Source: Acanthococcus lagerstroemiae
Lineage: Eukaryota; Arthropoda; Insecta; Hemiptera; Eriococcidae
Length of the DNA stretch: 64,000 nt
Assembly (NCBI GenBank): GCA_031841125.1
Contig: CM063113.1
Span: forward strand, 31,269,312 to 31,333,311
Reading direction: 5' to 3'
This document shows positions 23,901 to 38,900 of the stretch, one piece after another. Position 1 is the stretch's first letter; each line of letters starts with the position of its first letter. The notes beneath the pieces were generated by a model, which did no database searches, had not been told where the DNA came from, and was given only the letters and a program-made list of their open reading frames with translations. Both the position numbers and the translations under genes were made by a program.

Positions 23901-26900
23901 TGTTTGGTATTTTTCGTAATTGATGATTTGTACCCCTATTCTGTTCCCCTCTATAAGTATAAAAAATTTTGATGCGTCAAAATTTCCTGGTGGTGGTGGA
24001 TTAGAATCGTAGTTTATTGGCCCGTTTATGATGAAACAATACCGTATTTTACGAAGATATTTTCGAACTACTTTTCCATTCAATATGTGCGCGTGAACTT
24101 TTCTATCCTCGTTTCGCTGAAATGATCGAACTTTTGTTTACTAATTATGAAGTTAAAATGTATGCTGGCACGTGTAATAAAAAGCCGTCTGGTCGAACGA
24201 GCTGTAATTCCCGAGGGATCATCAAAAGCTGCTGATTAAACCGGTTAATCTAAATGAGTTGACCGGTTCACGCGGTAGCCTTTGATGATTTCTGACAAGC
24301 TGAATCTTGTTCTTTTACTATGAGGATATCATCTCTTTTCTTTTTTCTTTTTTCTCTTTTTTTGTTTTTATACTGGGGTGGGTGTACTTTTTACTTCCTA
24401 TTTGATCACCCAGAAGTAGGTTACCTCATCGCGAAAAATACATAGTTCGAAGGGTTCATGTGTAGGGACTGAATGTTGATTGTGTAGGGAAAAGTAAGGC
24501 GCGAAAGCATCATAAAATATGATTTTTCTATCACGACAACACCTGACGATGTTTCTTCTCCTTTTTCTTCTTTCGTAATGGTTCATCACACTGACTCAAT
24601 TTCCTTGAATTGGACTGATCCACCCAGGGATTTTTTGGTCACCCTTACCAAAGTAATATATTATAGTCAATGCTCATGGCTCATTCGTCACAGTGTGTAG
24701 CCTTCCAGTCCTGACTTATTTTTCCTTAATCAAGTATGTAGACTTCCTTCTGTGAATTCTGGATTCCTCTCTAGATCAAAGTGAAGTGCGTAATTGAACT
24801 ATAAATTGGATTTACTATCTTGGCAAAAATGATCAGTATGTCGCCTTTGGTGACGAAGTGCACTTAGCTTTTTGTTATTCAGCAAAGGACTCCATCAATG
24901 CTTCTGAATGGTTTCGTGTTATAATTTTCTTCAGTTTGCATTCAACTCTTAACCGATGAGTAGGTATCGCAAAGTATTGGTATTCCACTTTATTTCTTAG
25001 CACTTTTTTACGCGGTTAGAATTTTTTTTCTCCTGGGATCAGTAATATATCCAGTGTCACGTTGATAAGTTTGAGACAGCAGCAGGTTATCAATTTTTTT
25101 TCGTCCTTATAAAGGGCGTTGCCACTGACACGATGTGAGACAGAAAACAGGTCTATCAGAACAGGAAAAATTTCAAGAATTTGAAAACTATTGCCATTAA
25201 TCAATGTGAGAATCGGTAGTGAATACGTGATATAGCGAGACTACTGATAGTAGGAATTAAAGGTTAAGCTTTGTTGCAGTCTTGATATTTAATTGAAAGC
25301 CTAATATATCATTTTCATCCAAATCGTAAATTTACAGACATCTTTAAAGTTTTCAGGCGAAACTGTGTCGAATAAAAATACATCATATTGACTTTTTAGC
25401 GATTTCAAAAATTTGCTATCAGTCTGTATTCTGAGTGATCGAAAACTGACCTGAGTGAAGGATCAAACAAACGGGGCCTGTTTTTTTTTATCCCCTACAT
25501 TGAATATCAAATAAGGAAATGGGTCATCAGCGTTGTCAGCTTACTCCCACAATCCTTTATTATAGTATTCTCTAATCGGTTTGTCCACAAGAAGGGAAAA
25601 ATCTGAAAAAAGAAAAATCACAAAAACGCAACTGGGGGACAGTTACAACGATTGACACTTTAATATTGACTTGATTTTCCGCGGTGACAGAGGGAGTACA
25701 TTATTTTTAATGCGTATGAATAGGGTAGAACAGGGTATTCACTATAATAATTATGAATTTTTCATCTTGCCTTTGGAATTCATGAGCTATTCGTATGGGA
25801 ACGAGAATATCGATATTTTGTGATATCCACCTGAGTATAGTGGGAATTGCAAAAAATATATGAATTTTTGGTGCATTAGTTTTACTAGAATTGATTTTGT
25901 GAACACTGTTATATCGATTCCGACAATATTTGTGATGGTTCGTGTAACTATCGTCCGTAATAATGAAGTCCCCTGTGCTGCTTCTGATCTTGAAAAAGAA
26001 CATGAAAAGAAAGAAAGAAAAAAATTATTGAAGAAGTAAGCAGTGCTATCTATTGACCATATTTTAGTTTCGTCGAAAGTCAAGTAAAAACTTGTAAATG
26101 TGGTCATTTGCTGTGTGGATAAGTTGCCTGCTAACCTAGTTGGAAAGTATATGGTTGGATTGTAATCTTGCATTTTATAAAATTTCAACTCATTGATTCC
26201 TGAAGTATCCACATCGTAGTGTACATGTTAGTTTGCTTGTTCTTTATTTTGCCATTTTGCCTTTGGAGAAGTCAAGTATTGAAATTAGGTATCTACTATT
26301 TCTAACGTGTATTTTCCAAAGCCCCTTCATGTTAAACATATGCAACTTATCTTACATTGTGTATGTTCAACTATATTACGTACTATCTCATCAGTTATCA
26401 GAACTCTTCTTTATCCAGCATTAAAGTTTGGTCCAGTTAAGAAACATAATTCTTTCACGGCGCTGATAACGTGTTCTTGAACTCGTCCTTTCCCCTCCAA
26501 CATCACAATGCCCATTATCGATGTGTTTTGCGGGTTGCAAATTATGTTTCTTAACTGGACCAGACTTAAGTTACTACTTCGCATGTTTCATTCATGTTCG
26601 TGCGTTCTGCTCCATGCGTATAGATAAGAGACTAAAATCAACTAATAATCATCATCGGTTCCTCAGTCAAGGTTTGCTATTCTTTTTGGATTTCGTCTCA
26701 GGTTGCTTGGTATTGTATGTACGCCCGTTATTATCTCACAAGAAAGGATCTCACCTTACACGTGCTAGCGAATTATAATGATTTCGTTCAATCGCTGTTA
26801 ATTTCATGCTCATGTGCGCACTAATATCCTTATCAGTTGTTCGGAAAAGCAGAAATGTTACATTAGTCAATGGCGTTGCCAGTAGTAGGGTCATCCAAGT

Positions 26901-29900
26901 TGCAACCCTCTGGTTGGACATAGATTGATACCTTATTGATTTCAATTGATACTTGCCCGAAGTTGATTTCCTATGCACGAATATCAGTGAGAATCGACTG
27001 GAAATTACAAGATATCTGACAGCTAATCGAAATTTCTAATGCTGACTTTTTTATTTTCGTACAGTGGAATTTTTACCCCTTCTCCTCCGGTTTTTATTTA
27101 TACCTCCGTCTGTCACTGTTGACTTGCTTTCCATGTTGATCATTTTTGAGGCATTATCTTTTTCGGGCTATCAGTTTCGGTTATTTCTAATCGTTTTTGA
27201 ATAGACGACGCTATCCATTTCTCGGTAATTTTGGGTCGTTTTTTGGTTGGATTAGATCGTTTCCATTTCTGAACCGTTTGACCAGTTTAAGTTGTTTTTC
27301 AGCTTTAGTTATAGCGTCGGGGCTGCTTGCCAATTTTGGTAATTTTCAGTCATTTTCGGCCTTTTCTTTTTTTTTACTTGGTAATATTTTTGGCTATTTA
27401 TAGTAAGTTTTGTATGGATTTAATAGTATCAAGTCAGATTCTGATTTTTTTTTAATCACTAATTGTCCATTTATTATCGTTTTGACTGTTTTGGTTTCAG
27501 ATTTGGTCGTTTTTACTTATGTTTCATTTAATTATTTTAGTGCATGGTTTTTTGGGGGAGGAGGTGTCGGATTTGCTCTGTTTTCAGTGGTGGTCCGTTT
27601 GCCTGGTTTGAGCTCATGGTCGGTATGGTTCTAGTTTTAGGCTGTTCTCCAGAATCAGACTGGGGAAGTATTGGTTAGTGGAAATACGACTTGAGAATAT
27701 TTTTACGCGGTTTCTCGCTTTTTAACTTTCAATTGCCAGTACTCGACAGTTTAACAAAATTTCTAATTTCTAAGTCGGTCCTGTTACGTCAATTTTTTAA
27801 TCAGATCAGATGAATCTTTTCACCTTTCCAGCCGGTTGTATCCACCTTTGCTCTCTCACTCGTGAAATGAATGGACGTATCTAGCCGACATCGCTGTTGA
27901 AAATCAGTGTTGCCGTGGGCCGACTTTTCTTTCCCTCGTTAGTTTCTGTTTATGGGTGTTTACTAGGACTGGCAAAAGTATGCTCTGGCGTATTTTTCCC
28001 CTGTAAATCAAATCAAACATTTTGAAGATATCTTTTGCGAAACATGAAATTCTGGGCGAAATCAGCCCTCTTTGAAATTGCATTATTTTGATATAATTGC
28101 ATATTTGGTATTTTGAAAGCATACCTATATGGAGCATATTTTATCAAATTTTCTTCATTCTTGCATTTTTGGACATATTTTCGAACATTTACTATACTAT
28201 ATCGTTGAGTGTATGTATGTATGTATGTATTTATTTATTTTTTATTTCTTTACTGCCCTTGTAAGTAGTAAACGTTGGAGAAAATGTCGGTTGTGACAAC
28301 ACTGTTTGTCTTGGTCTTAACACGCTAGTATGGAAAATTTGTTGAAACAATGTGGCCATTATAATCTGCTCATTTTCCCCTCTAAAATGATACCCATATT
28401 AGAGCAGAATATTTTGGAATATTCCGACTTTTTAGGGAATATTTTTGGCATATTTAGCAACAAAAAAAGAAAAAAAAAAAGTGCGCATATTTTACCTGTT
28501 TCTTAAGCATATTTCTGACATCCTTAGTGTTTACACCTGTTTGCAGATTTTAGTGTCTCAAGAGCAACCCTTCATGGCTTAATGATAGTATATGACGTCA
28601 CCGAATAACGGTCCATTCCTTCATTATTTTTTGTCCATTACTTACTCTGAAATGTATGATTCAAGATTGATTCCAGTTCTGGAAAATTCCCGACTGCCTT
28701 GCTATCGCATTGAGTGTAGAACTTGAAAATGCCCTGTGGTAGGTTTCTTCAGAATATAGAACAGTCACCGACCACAAATATTTACAGTTTGAAGGCCAAA
28801 TAGCGAGAACACTACTTTGGTGCGTAAATTCGATAGTAGTTGGAGAAGAACGTGCGCGAATCGTGCTTAAATATTGTCCCTCCGATCTTCCTAGTGTACC
28901 AGAAAGATTATTTTCATTTCGAAAACCAGTTTCTCGTTACTACGTCGATGGTTCTTCGAAATCAAAATCGTATATTGTAATGGAGTCAGGTGGTTTCCAT
29001 AATGTTAATGTATGCAGTGTACTCGGGATTTTCCTTCGCGAAGGTGTGTCAGGTCTCACGATGGAATCGACGCACAAAGTTATTTTCCTGAAGTAGATGT
29101 TTGCACCTCACATGTTTGGTCACGTGCTCGTAACAGTATGTTTGAAAAATTAGGATTCGATCGCTCGGGAAATTTATAATTAGTACACTGTTTCAATATT
29201 GTCCGTAGTCGCGGTACGGCGGTACTTTTTCCAATTACAAGGTGTAGCCGGTGATTGGAGCTGCTTACTCAATGTGATACAATAATCGTGTCCTGATGAA
29301 ATACCTCGCCAAAACATACGTGAACAAGAAGAGAGGATTCTGAAAACCTCGTTTGTTTATAATGAATTCATTATCTTTGGTTCGTATAACGAAATCCGAT
29401 GGACGTATAGTTTAATTTGTAATCATTACCGCTGGCTTATTCGTCACAAGTAGGGGGGGGGGGGGGAATCTCCTTGAAAAACTAAGCGTAGGTATTAAAT
29501 TTTTATCTGATTTCCTGTCGAACGGCAATTTAGGATAAGTTTTAGCTACGAAATTGATTTTAATAAATTGCACGTGCGTGCTTATCTGTACGAGTTATCC
29601 ACGCATTAGGTTGATCTTTCGTATTCTTGCTTGATGTATCGACATTTAGAGCATCCTTTGCAACGGCGTTGTTGAAATCAACTGGTTAAGTCGAAGAATC
29701 GTTTTATAAAAGTTGATTGTTAATCTTGTGCCAGTGGCCGGTGAAATATTTTGAAGTCTGGCTGTTTTACTTGTAAGTAATTAAAAAATACTGGTGAATT
29801 AAAAAAAAAAAAGAAATAAAGAAAAAAAAAACAGTATAAATTACCGAATTACCCGAATTGCAACGCAGGTGTATTACTTCGAAACGCTTTCAGGTAATCG

Positions 29901-32900
29901 AGTATGAGGAAGTATTATTTAGTATTTTTTTAACAATTATTGTTAGCATGTGCGCTGTTCAGTAACGAATAGTCGAAGGTCTCTTTTCGAAATTTGAGAA
30001 CGGGTCTTTTCCGGATGGAACTGCGATACTAGTATTCAGAAGTGGAAGAATAATTTTGAGTTTTTGTTGAGTAAATCGTGACCTTATTTCGGTATCTCGT
30101 GTCATCAAATTGTTAATGTGAAGTACCTCGTGTTGATACCGATTTTCAAGTTTTTACCGAACATCTTATGGCCTTGATTTTGTAAAGCTCATTAGGGAGG
30201 CAAATATATCATGCGGGGTTTTGAGTTTCAGAACGTATGTTTCAAAGATCGTAGGGTGTTTCATTTTCGAATTTATTATTAAAACTAGTCGGCGTTTTTG
30301 TCATCTTCAAGAAAGTTTACTTATATATGTTCCCGGCATAACATGAAATCCGTCGTTTCATGAAGTGACTAGTCATTTCATGAAATGACAGTTGTTGAGT
30401 TTTATCACGCGGTACTTTATGTAACGACTAACATTTCATAAAATGACAGTACGGAGTTCGGCAGATTATAGAATCAGAGATTATGAATGCAAAGCTGACG
30501 TTCCACGTTTGCATTATGGAAAGCAAAATCCAGAAGATTTTTGGGTATCGACATGGTACGATGTCGTCAGGACACAGAAAGAACTCCTCTCCCACCCCGC
30601 TCCCCCTGTAAAATGGAGTATTTTTGTACCCAAAAATTTCAATTTCTCAAGAAGAAGAAATCATTTGGATGAAGGTGCTTATGCTTTTCGGCACCCCCAT
30701 ATCCAAATAAAAGCAGTGATCGCTAATGTTGTTTAGAATCATATTTTTCAAAATAGAACGTACTAAGTGAATAACACTAAAATGTCTGTCAGTCGGGTTG
30801 CTTGGTTCGCTATTCGACGGGAATGAATTAATTTAATTTTAGACAGATAATTAGTTTTCATGGGGCAAGTAGAAACTGGGAGTAATATCACATTTGTCAC
30901 GTCTACTGTACAAGTATTTCATAGAATAGATTACATCGTGTGTTCTCGTATTAAAAGTTCAGTTTATGTATTTTGACTATTCAGCGCTTTACAAAAATCC
31001 TAGTCACTTCATAAAACACCTAGGCAAGTTATGAAATTTCGCGTTTCCACAATTTGTCTAAAACTGTTCGTCATTTTATAAACTGGCCGTGCTTTCATAA
31101 TGTGCCGGTGACATGTACGTTGCTTCTTGTTTCTTGAATTTAAATTCATTGCTATTTACCCCCACCCCCGAAAAAAATTTTCCGCCTCTAATAGCGTTAA
31201 AAGTTAGTTATTCTTATGGATTTCTGTAAATCATTCAATCATTTACCGGTTATCGATGTGAAGTGGATTGGATTCCTCGCGATATGCGACGTTAGTCGGA
31301 CGAAAGGATGGGGTGGAGTGGTACAAAAAATGATAAATTCGAAAAATAACTAGCTCTATTCAGTGACGTATGAGCGTAAGGATTTTTGGGGTTAAAACCC
31401 CTCCCAAAGTAATAAAAAAAAAAAAGAAGACTTGAAGAATTACATTACTGAAAAAAGAATGATGTACGACATCGAGGATTCATCGACAGTGATGATATTA
31501 TTTATTTCGACGTTTGATTTGTCATTCTGTATTGAGTATTGAAGTAATTACCTCCATCTTCCTAAAATTTCTAACTGCTGAAAACATTCGTCAGCGGTAC
31601 CAAAAGTTCCACGAATATGACCCCCCTCCCCATCACCCCAAAAAAACTTGGACCTAGCTACGCCATTGGCTCTATTCATGCTGATTCAAAAAGATGTGCA
31701 CACTTTTCTCTGCAAGTAGACTAGCAGAAAATTATTTCCAATTTTTATTCGCACTTTCTCCTGTAAAACTGACAGATTTTCTCATTATAATCATATACGT
31801 TTTAGCTCACAAGTCTGTTGTCTTGTTCCTATTTTGTTAATTCTGAAATGAGTAATTGAGTACTCAGCCGTGTCTTCCTCTTCTCGTGAGTCCATATCCG
31901 AACTGATGCAAAAGTGAATCAACAGTTGAATTACAAAAATTGTAACTCTGTTATGTCTGTTAAGGATGGTAATAGAAAGTTCTCCCGGAAGGGAAGAGAG
32001 AAGGTCGGTAGAAATTGTGTTGGTAAAGTAATAGAGAATTTGAAAAATTTCGCGTGAGTTTTGACTTGGCAAGGGTGAGAACAAAAGAGGTCTCGGGTCG
32101 AAATTTCGTTCAAATTCTGACTTGACAAGCTAGAAAGACGTCGCAGGCCTCTGATCCGAAATGGTGGTGCTTAACAACTCTAAAACTTACAAAACTTTTA
32201 CTTTTCCCGTTTGCTTGGGTTAGGACGTCTCCCTTGTATTTATGACACTGATGTTTATCCTGTAAGTTATTGAGAAAAATCTTGACCATTTTTGTTGTTT
32301 TCTTATCTGTCCTTTTACTCTTTATCTTGTATTATATTTTTTTCTGGCTTTTTTGTCTTTTTTTAGTATTCTTTTGTTATTTCTTTATATTCTGTAAGTT
32401 TTATTTCTTTTTCATTTTTGATTTATTTTCCTTAAGTATGTTTGTCCTGTTTTTCCAGTCATTTATTCTTCTTTGTCTTTGCGGTTTCCGTTTTTGCCAA
32501 ATGTTTTGCCATTACGGGTTTTCCGTAATTCTCCATGACTTCGGTCATTTTTGTCATTGGCATTGCCTTTCTTTCTCTGTGTTCAATTTTTCGTTACCGC
32601 GGGTGTTTCCTGTATTTTCTGTCATCGTAGTTGCTTCTATCGTTTATGTCATTTTTGGCCAGCGCTATCACTTATTATTTATTTTATTTTTTCAACGTAG
32701 TGCAAGAAAGTAGTCACGGTCTTATCGGCAAGTAATCACGGTCCTACCAGAATTTTGGTCTTCATTCGATTTCTACCGCAAAAGAATGAGAGACTAAATG
32801 CTGGTACTTCCTTAATTTTGGGAAGAGGTACATGATGAAAAAATGGACATAGAACAAGACTTAATTGCAGAATCAGTCTATACGAATATTGGGTTCTGCA

Positions 32901-35900
32901 ATTTTCCGCCCTCCGTTCACTTACCGGAAAAGCCATTAAGTTCGTTCTTTTAATTTGGAAAGTTTATTGGCCATGCTATCGGATCTTCTCTGTTTTCGAC
33001 TTCTCGTGGCACTAATCTGCCTCGCAAAATTTTCATGATTGCGTTCGCGCCACTGAAAGAAATGTTTTCCAATGAATTAATTTAAAAATGTATTAATACT
33101 TCTATTTTCACTAGGTTACAAGGTTACTGGTTCGTCGACAGATAACGTAGATAAAAGGTTAAATAGCAATATCATTATCCGGCAGAGTCAAGGAAACATA
33201 GATAATTATGCGAAAAACTCCAATAATTTAATGTCGATATGTAGAATTTGATTAGCAGTTGCCTCATCAAGAAATATGCAATGAAATCAAATGCTCAGTA
33301 GTCAGTATCTCAGTACGCTCTTACAAAAATAGTGGCACCCTTGGAAATTTATAAAAAGTAGGAAATATCTGATGAGGAAAGAATAGGTTACCCATGGGCG
33401 ACAAATTTTAATGTGAGTAAAATCGTCGTTATGTGACCGACAGTCTTAAGCGTCATTACCATTAAGTGATAGGCTATGCTGAGTGACAGATGAAGCTCGG
33501 ATTAATTCCGATTATACTCTAAATTAAAACCGATGTTTGACTTGGATTAATCCAATTTAATGAACACAGTAGATTCTAATGTATTGATTATCGAGATTAA
33601 TCTAAGCCGATGACCAGTTTAATCGGAGAATGATCGAAAACTGATCCGTATCTTGTTGCTTAGCTTAGTGTGTCAGCTAATTGTAATGGCATTTACTACT
33701 TTTTGCCATACACTCGATGAAATTAATGTTACAAATGTTGTCCAAAAACTACTGAGATTAATGCGATAACTTAAGAACTAATAATGTTAGCAACAAAAAT
33801 GAACCGGCCAAACATTTTTGTACATGTCCAAAATTCAAGTCGCTACGTTTTAAATCACGCGCGTGATCGCCTAGCGCGTGAAGCGAGTTGAGGTACAATT
33901 TATTAGTCGATATTTTACATTCTACTCCTTTTCGAATTACCGACCACTTCTTTTCAAACATTTTTATCCTACCGTTCGACCTATTTTGTAAATGTTTTTT
34001 TCGAATTCCATTACGGGTTGCGTTTCGAAAAATTTGACGCATTCATTGAACACTTCGTCGTCGGTGTTGAACTGCTTTCTTCGGAGGTACCGTTTGTTGA
34101 CAGGAAAGAGCCAGAAATTATAGAGGGCAAGATTGGGGCTGTAGGAAGGATGAGGCATCACGGGAATATCCCATCTGGTCAAAAAAGTTCGTAGTGACGA
34201 TGAAAATCCACGTGAAATCCGGAGGCTGTGGCGATCACACGCGTGATTTTATAGGCTGTGACTTAAATTTTGAATATGTTGTACTAAAATGCTTGAGTTT
34301 CAAGATTCCGGTTTATTTTTGTCGCTAGCATTATTAGTTCTCGAGTTATCGTATTAGTCTCAGTAGTTTTTGGACAACTTTTGTATTTTGCCCTCTCAAG
34401 AAAGATGCAGTACCACATCTGACTTGTTTGGAATGCTTCTGGTTCAGCGAGTACTGATGTTCATAAACAATGGTATCTGATCAGAATGGCCTGTACTTTA
34501 CTACACTAAACTAGCGGCAGGGTGAAGGTTGTTTCCTATGAAGAGAAGGGGAAGGGAAAGCTCGCAGTTTGAAAGTAAGACAGAGGAAATGCCGTGCTGG
34601 AGGCCGACCTTAATGTTGAAAAGCGGGATGTTTTCAAATTTGAATAAATATTGAACTATTCTTGACCTACCGGTGAATACGATAATATTATATGAACCAA
34701 CTTTCCAAATTATGTGGTTAAAAGTTAGTGAAATTTGACTTCCTTTTCAGGCCTGTAGCCAGCCATCAGCGGTAGGGGATGCTGACTGCTTACGGTGGGG
34801 GGAGCTTGAGGATACACATAATATATAACGTGAAGATTTCTACTAAGCAGTGGTGCTAGTCAAGAGGTGGGGGGGGGAGGCGAATGTCCCAAGGCACCTG
34901 AAATTGAATGTAAAATGTGCAAAAATGAGCAATTTTTTGCCTTTAAAACACATTTTTTTCGAAAAAATTTCGCTCGAGCCGTAATTTTGCCTTCATTCTC
35001 ATAAAATAGGCCTCTAATATCGGCGATTTTTAAAAAATACCCCACTTTTCGACTTTTTCTCCCTTGAAAACATCACCCCTCTCCCCCTTGGGAAAATCCT
35101 GGCTCTCAAATTCGAAGAAGTTGTAGTCGAATCTTTACCGTCGCATTTCTTGGATTTTACCCGTAAATTTTTTCAGCCACTTATCCATTATGTTTAAAAT
35201 GTATAAACTAAACATTTTGGGGAAAAAATAGCAAATTTACAGAGTTACAATAAGAACATTGAGTTTGGTCTCAAAATTCATAATCAAAACTGGTGATTCA
35301 GCTTACCGACAACCCATTGAGGGGAAAAAAAAGAATAATAAAAAAATAAATAAACGATTAACCTTTTTACAACGATCAACTTTTGGAACTTTTGGAAGTA
35401 GAAAAATTCCATTTCTGTGGACTTATTAAGTTATCAGGTCTCAAACAGCCAGTCAGGCATTTAGCCATCGATATTCCATGTGAACTGATGGATCGGAAGC
35501 CTACCACTGTGTCTGCGACTTGTAATATGATACAAGAAAACGACCCGTGTGTCTAAAACTGGGACACTCGGGCCCTTTTCTTATGACACGTCACATATTG
35601 GGATTTAAACTTAGAGTTTCAAGTGTTGGCAGCCCTGTATTTGAGTGAGTGATTACGTATGATTTACTGTAAACGCGTAGCAAACTTCAGCTGTCATTAA
35701 GTCACTTAGAAATCCTCTTTAAAAGAAAATTTGTCCTAAATTTAACTGCATCATCACCAAACAATTGAATTATAATCAGTTCTACTGGTAGAATAAGTTT
35801 TACTCGTTTTCTTGCTCTTCTATTTGAAAGTACACATGAACACTCACTCACGTTCACCCGCTAACACCCGCGCAGGTAATTTTGCAGCGCACTTTAGTGC

Positions 35901-38900
35901 AGGTTTAAATCCAAATAGAGAACGAAAGCAAAATCAGTGTTGCAATGTTTATAAACATTAAAATGTAGTGGAAAGAAAAGTTTCGAACAAAACTAGTGAG
36001 AAAAATATACTTACAGAATTCGTTAAGTATTTTTATTCACGAAATTTTGCCAGGGGAGGCTCCGGCAAACGCTCAGCACTCCGTGGCTATGGGCCTGCTC
36101 CTCTTATTGAGAAGGATCTAGGATTAAGTGCCCCCTTTCTTAGATGAGTCGAAGGTGGAATTCCTACCTTATTCCTTATGCCCTGACATATTGAGGTAAC
36201 CTCTCAACGTAATTGTTTTCATGATTTTTCACTGCATTGAATCATGGCTCTACTTGCCATCATTCTTTCACTTTGAATTTGGGAAATGATTTTCAAATTT
36301 TGCCGCAACGAACAGTAAGTTCTACTTGCTTACAGAGGCAATTATACTTTCGACCGTAGTTTGGGCGTGAAATCGTCATGCTGCAAAAAGTTTTGCTCTG
36401 TTCCCAACGGAAGTTTGCTATGCTGTCCTCATAGCCGCTGCCAATCAGTGACGTGCACCGGGTACCTGCTCGTTTCAATCGTGTTATTTATATTGAGTAC
36501 GGATATTCTGGTATTCTCGCGTTTCTATTTATAGAATTGTATCTCGTTATGTTGGCGATAAACTGTTACCTTTCCGGCCTTTGTCCTGAAAAGTATTATG
36601 AAAGCAACCCGACTCGCACGCTGAACAAGCTGTAATTCGCGTGCTAAACAGCTCATAGCGATGTCAGATGAGATTATCGCGAACTCCGCGGAGTCCTCGG
36701 AGAAATCGCATGTATGCTCGGTACGAATTTCGATTAATAATATTCGGTAACGCGATTAGTACCATTAACCTCATTTCATGGCCAAGGCAGCTTTAGACTC
36801 CGTTATTCATAAGACTTTTTTTCATCATGCTCGTAATTAAAGTAATTTTACGCAAATTGATTGTACTGTTCGGTGTATGTGGAATAATTAAAGAATACAC
36901 GTGAAACTGATCGAGAGAAAAACGACACCATTAACTCCATTTAGTTCGGCTCGACGCAGGGTTATCTCGGGGGCAGCACAAATCTTCCGCACGTGCCTCA
37001 AAATGTTTATCGGCGAATTGGCTCCTCGATTTAGACGGAATATTAGTCGCCGCTGGATAAGACAGTTTGCTGTAGATGAAAAGTTTTTTTTTTTACTCGC
37101 AAGGGGGCTAAGGCCCCACCCGGCGGCCAGTCCGGAACTTTCTCTGATGACTCCGTGTATTAGACTATGTACATTGAAATAAAAATTCACCATGTCCCCT
37201 CTCCGCTGCCTTACATACCTTCGAGTAGGTTTACCACGGGGCATGGAGGAGAGCTCACATTTTTAAACTACAGTATTTACAACCTTAAGGCTAGATACAA
37301 CTATCCTGTCTGTCTGTTCTCCAGTCAGTATAGTCTCAGTCTGCTTCTGGTTGTTTATTGTCTCCTTCGATTTCACAACACTTCCATATCGGCTTCCATC
37401 TTCCTTCCCCGCCCGCCACTTCAGCAACGCACCAATGATGGGAGGGTCGCTCCGAGTAGAAGGGGCCGCTTCCATGGTCAAACGGTTACCACAAGATTTC
37501 AGCTTCAAGTTCTTTATCGCTTCCTCAAAGTGGGACGAGCAGATATCAGGTTTCAGGGTCCCCTATCAGTGACGTCGGTTTCTCTTGAAATAGTTTTCAT
37601 TCGTTGGAACGTTTTGACTGCCGCCCTATTATCAGTGGCTTAATTGCTAAAGCTGAAGACTTGAGTGTTATATACTGTAATGTTTAAGTAATCAACTGAT
37701 CGAGAAGGCAAACGAGTATGGAAAAGAACTCCATCTCGCCTTTGTCGACTACAGGAAAGCTTGCAACTCTCTGGTACACCAGTTCATGCAAGTGGCACTC
37801 ATAAATCAGGGAACCCCCTCGCTCTGGTCGAACTTATAATCGAATTGTATAAGAATTTGGTTGCTCGTATTATAACCGATATTGAAGGGTCCGTATTTCA
37901 GTGTTGAAAATGGGGTAAAACAAGGGGACCCACTGTCCCCAATAATTTTTTGTTGCGCTTTGGAAGAGATTCTTCGTAGGCTCAACTGGGAAGAAAAAGG
38001 AATTACCTAATATAAACGGTAAGACATTAAGCAATCTCAGATTCGCAGACGACATTGTACTCATTGCTAGTGGCATCCAGGAGGTAAGAGAGATGCTAAA
38101 AGAACTCGAAAGGGAGGGGCAAAAAGCGGGTTTGATTATGAACATTTCTAAAACTAAAATCATGTCAAATAGCCATCAACCTTTCGATGTCAAAATTGGG
38201 TATAAACCAATTGGAAAAGTAAATGAAATTACATATTTAGGCCAGTTGATTTCTGTGGAAGGGATCATGGAGAACAAAATTAACAGGAGAATAGCAGCTG
38301 CGTGGAATAAGTACTGGTCCCTGAGTTACATATTTAAAAAGCCCTACAAAAACTACCTGAAAGCCTCAGTATTGAACAAATGCATTCTTCCAGTTTTAAC
38401 GTACGGTGCACAAATGTGGACTCTAAATAATAGACAAAGAAGCAAATTAAATTCAACGCAGAATTCAATGATCCGCTCATTGCTGGGGGCTACAAAAAGA
38501 CAGGAAATTAGAAACTCTATCCTGAAGCAAAAAAATAGGGAATATATCAAATGTCGTCTGCGAATCTAGAAGAATTAAATAGTCATGGGCCGGCCACATT
38601 ACGAGAGTTAACGATGATAGGTGAGGATGTATTCTTTTGGCCTGGGATCCAGAGGGTAAGAGACGACCTGGAAGGCTGAAGGCGAGGTGGGAGGACGACA
38701 TCGTGAGTTTCGGGGGGGGGGGTCAATATAGCAGGTAGCGCAGGACCGGGCCGAATGGGCTCGGTTGAGGGAGGCCTACGCCCGGAATTGGGCTAAACAT
38801 TAATGTTAATAGGCTAATTATAATGAAAATAATATATGAGCTTTATTTAGAATTTTACGTTAAATGTACTTACAATTAATTACAATCGCTTAATCAGTTA

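Noticed and set aside
27904..28500. 'ggcatatttt'-type repeats as a mobile element
   Set aside because: Several 'atattt' words recur, but no terminal inverted pair or target duplication could be defined.
32270..32713. 147-codon frame resembling a multi-pass membrane protein
   Set aside because: It lies in a T-rich tract where any frame yields Phe/Leu/Cys. There is no conserved motif and no splice or start context, and similar T-rich text occurs at 27030-27700.
36888..37244. Overlapping frames on both strands in a GC-richer patch (118 and 93 codons)
   Set aside because: The two frames are mutual shadows, neither shows a known domain, and a nested gene in the HIF1A intron could not be supported.
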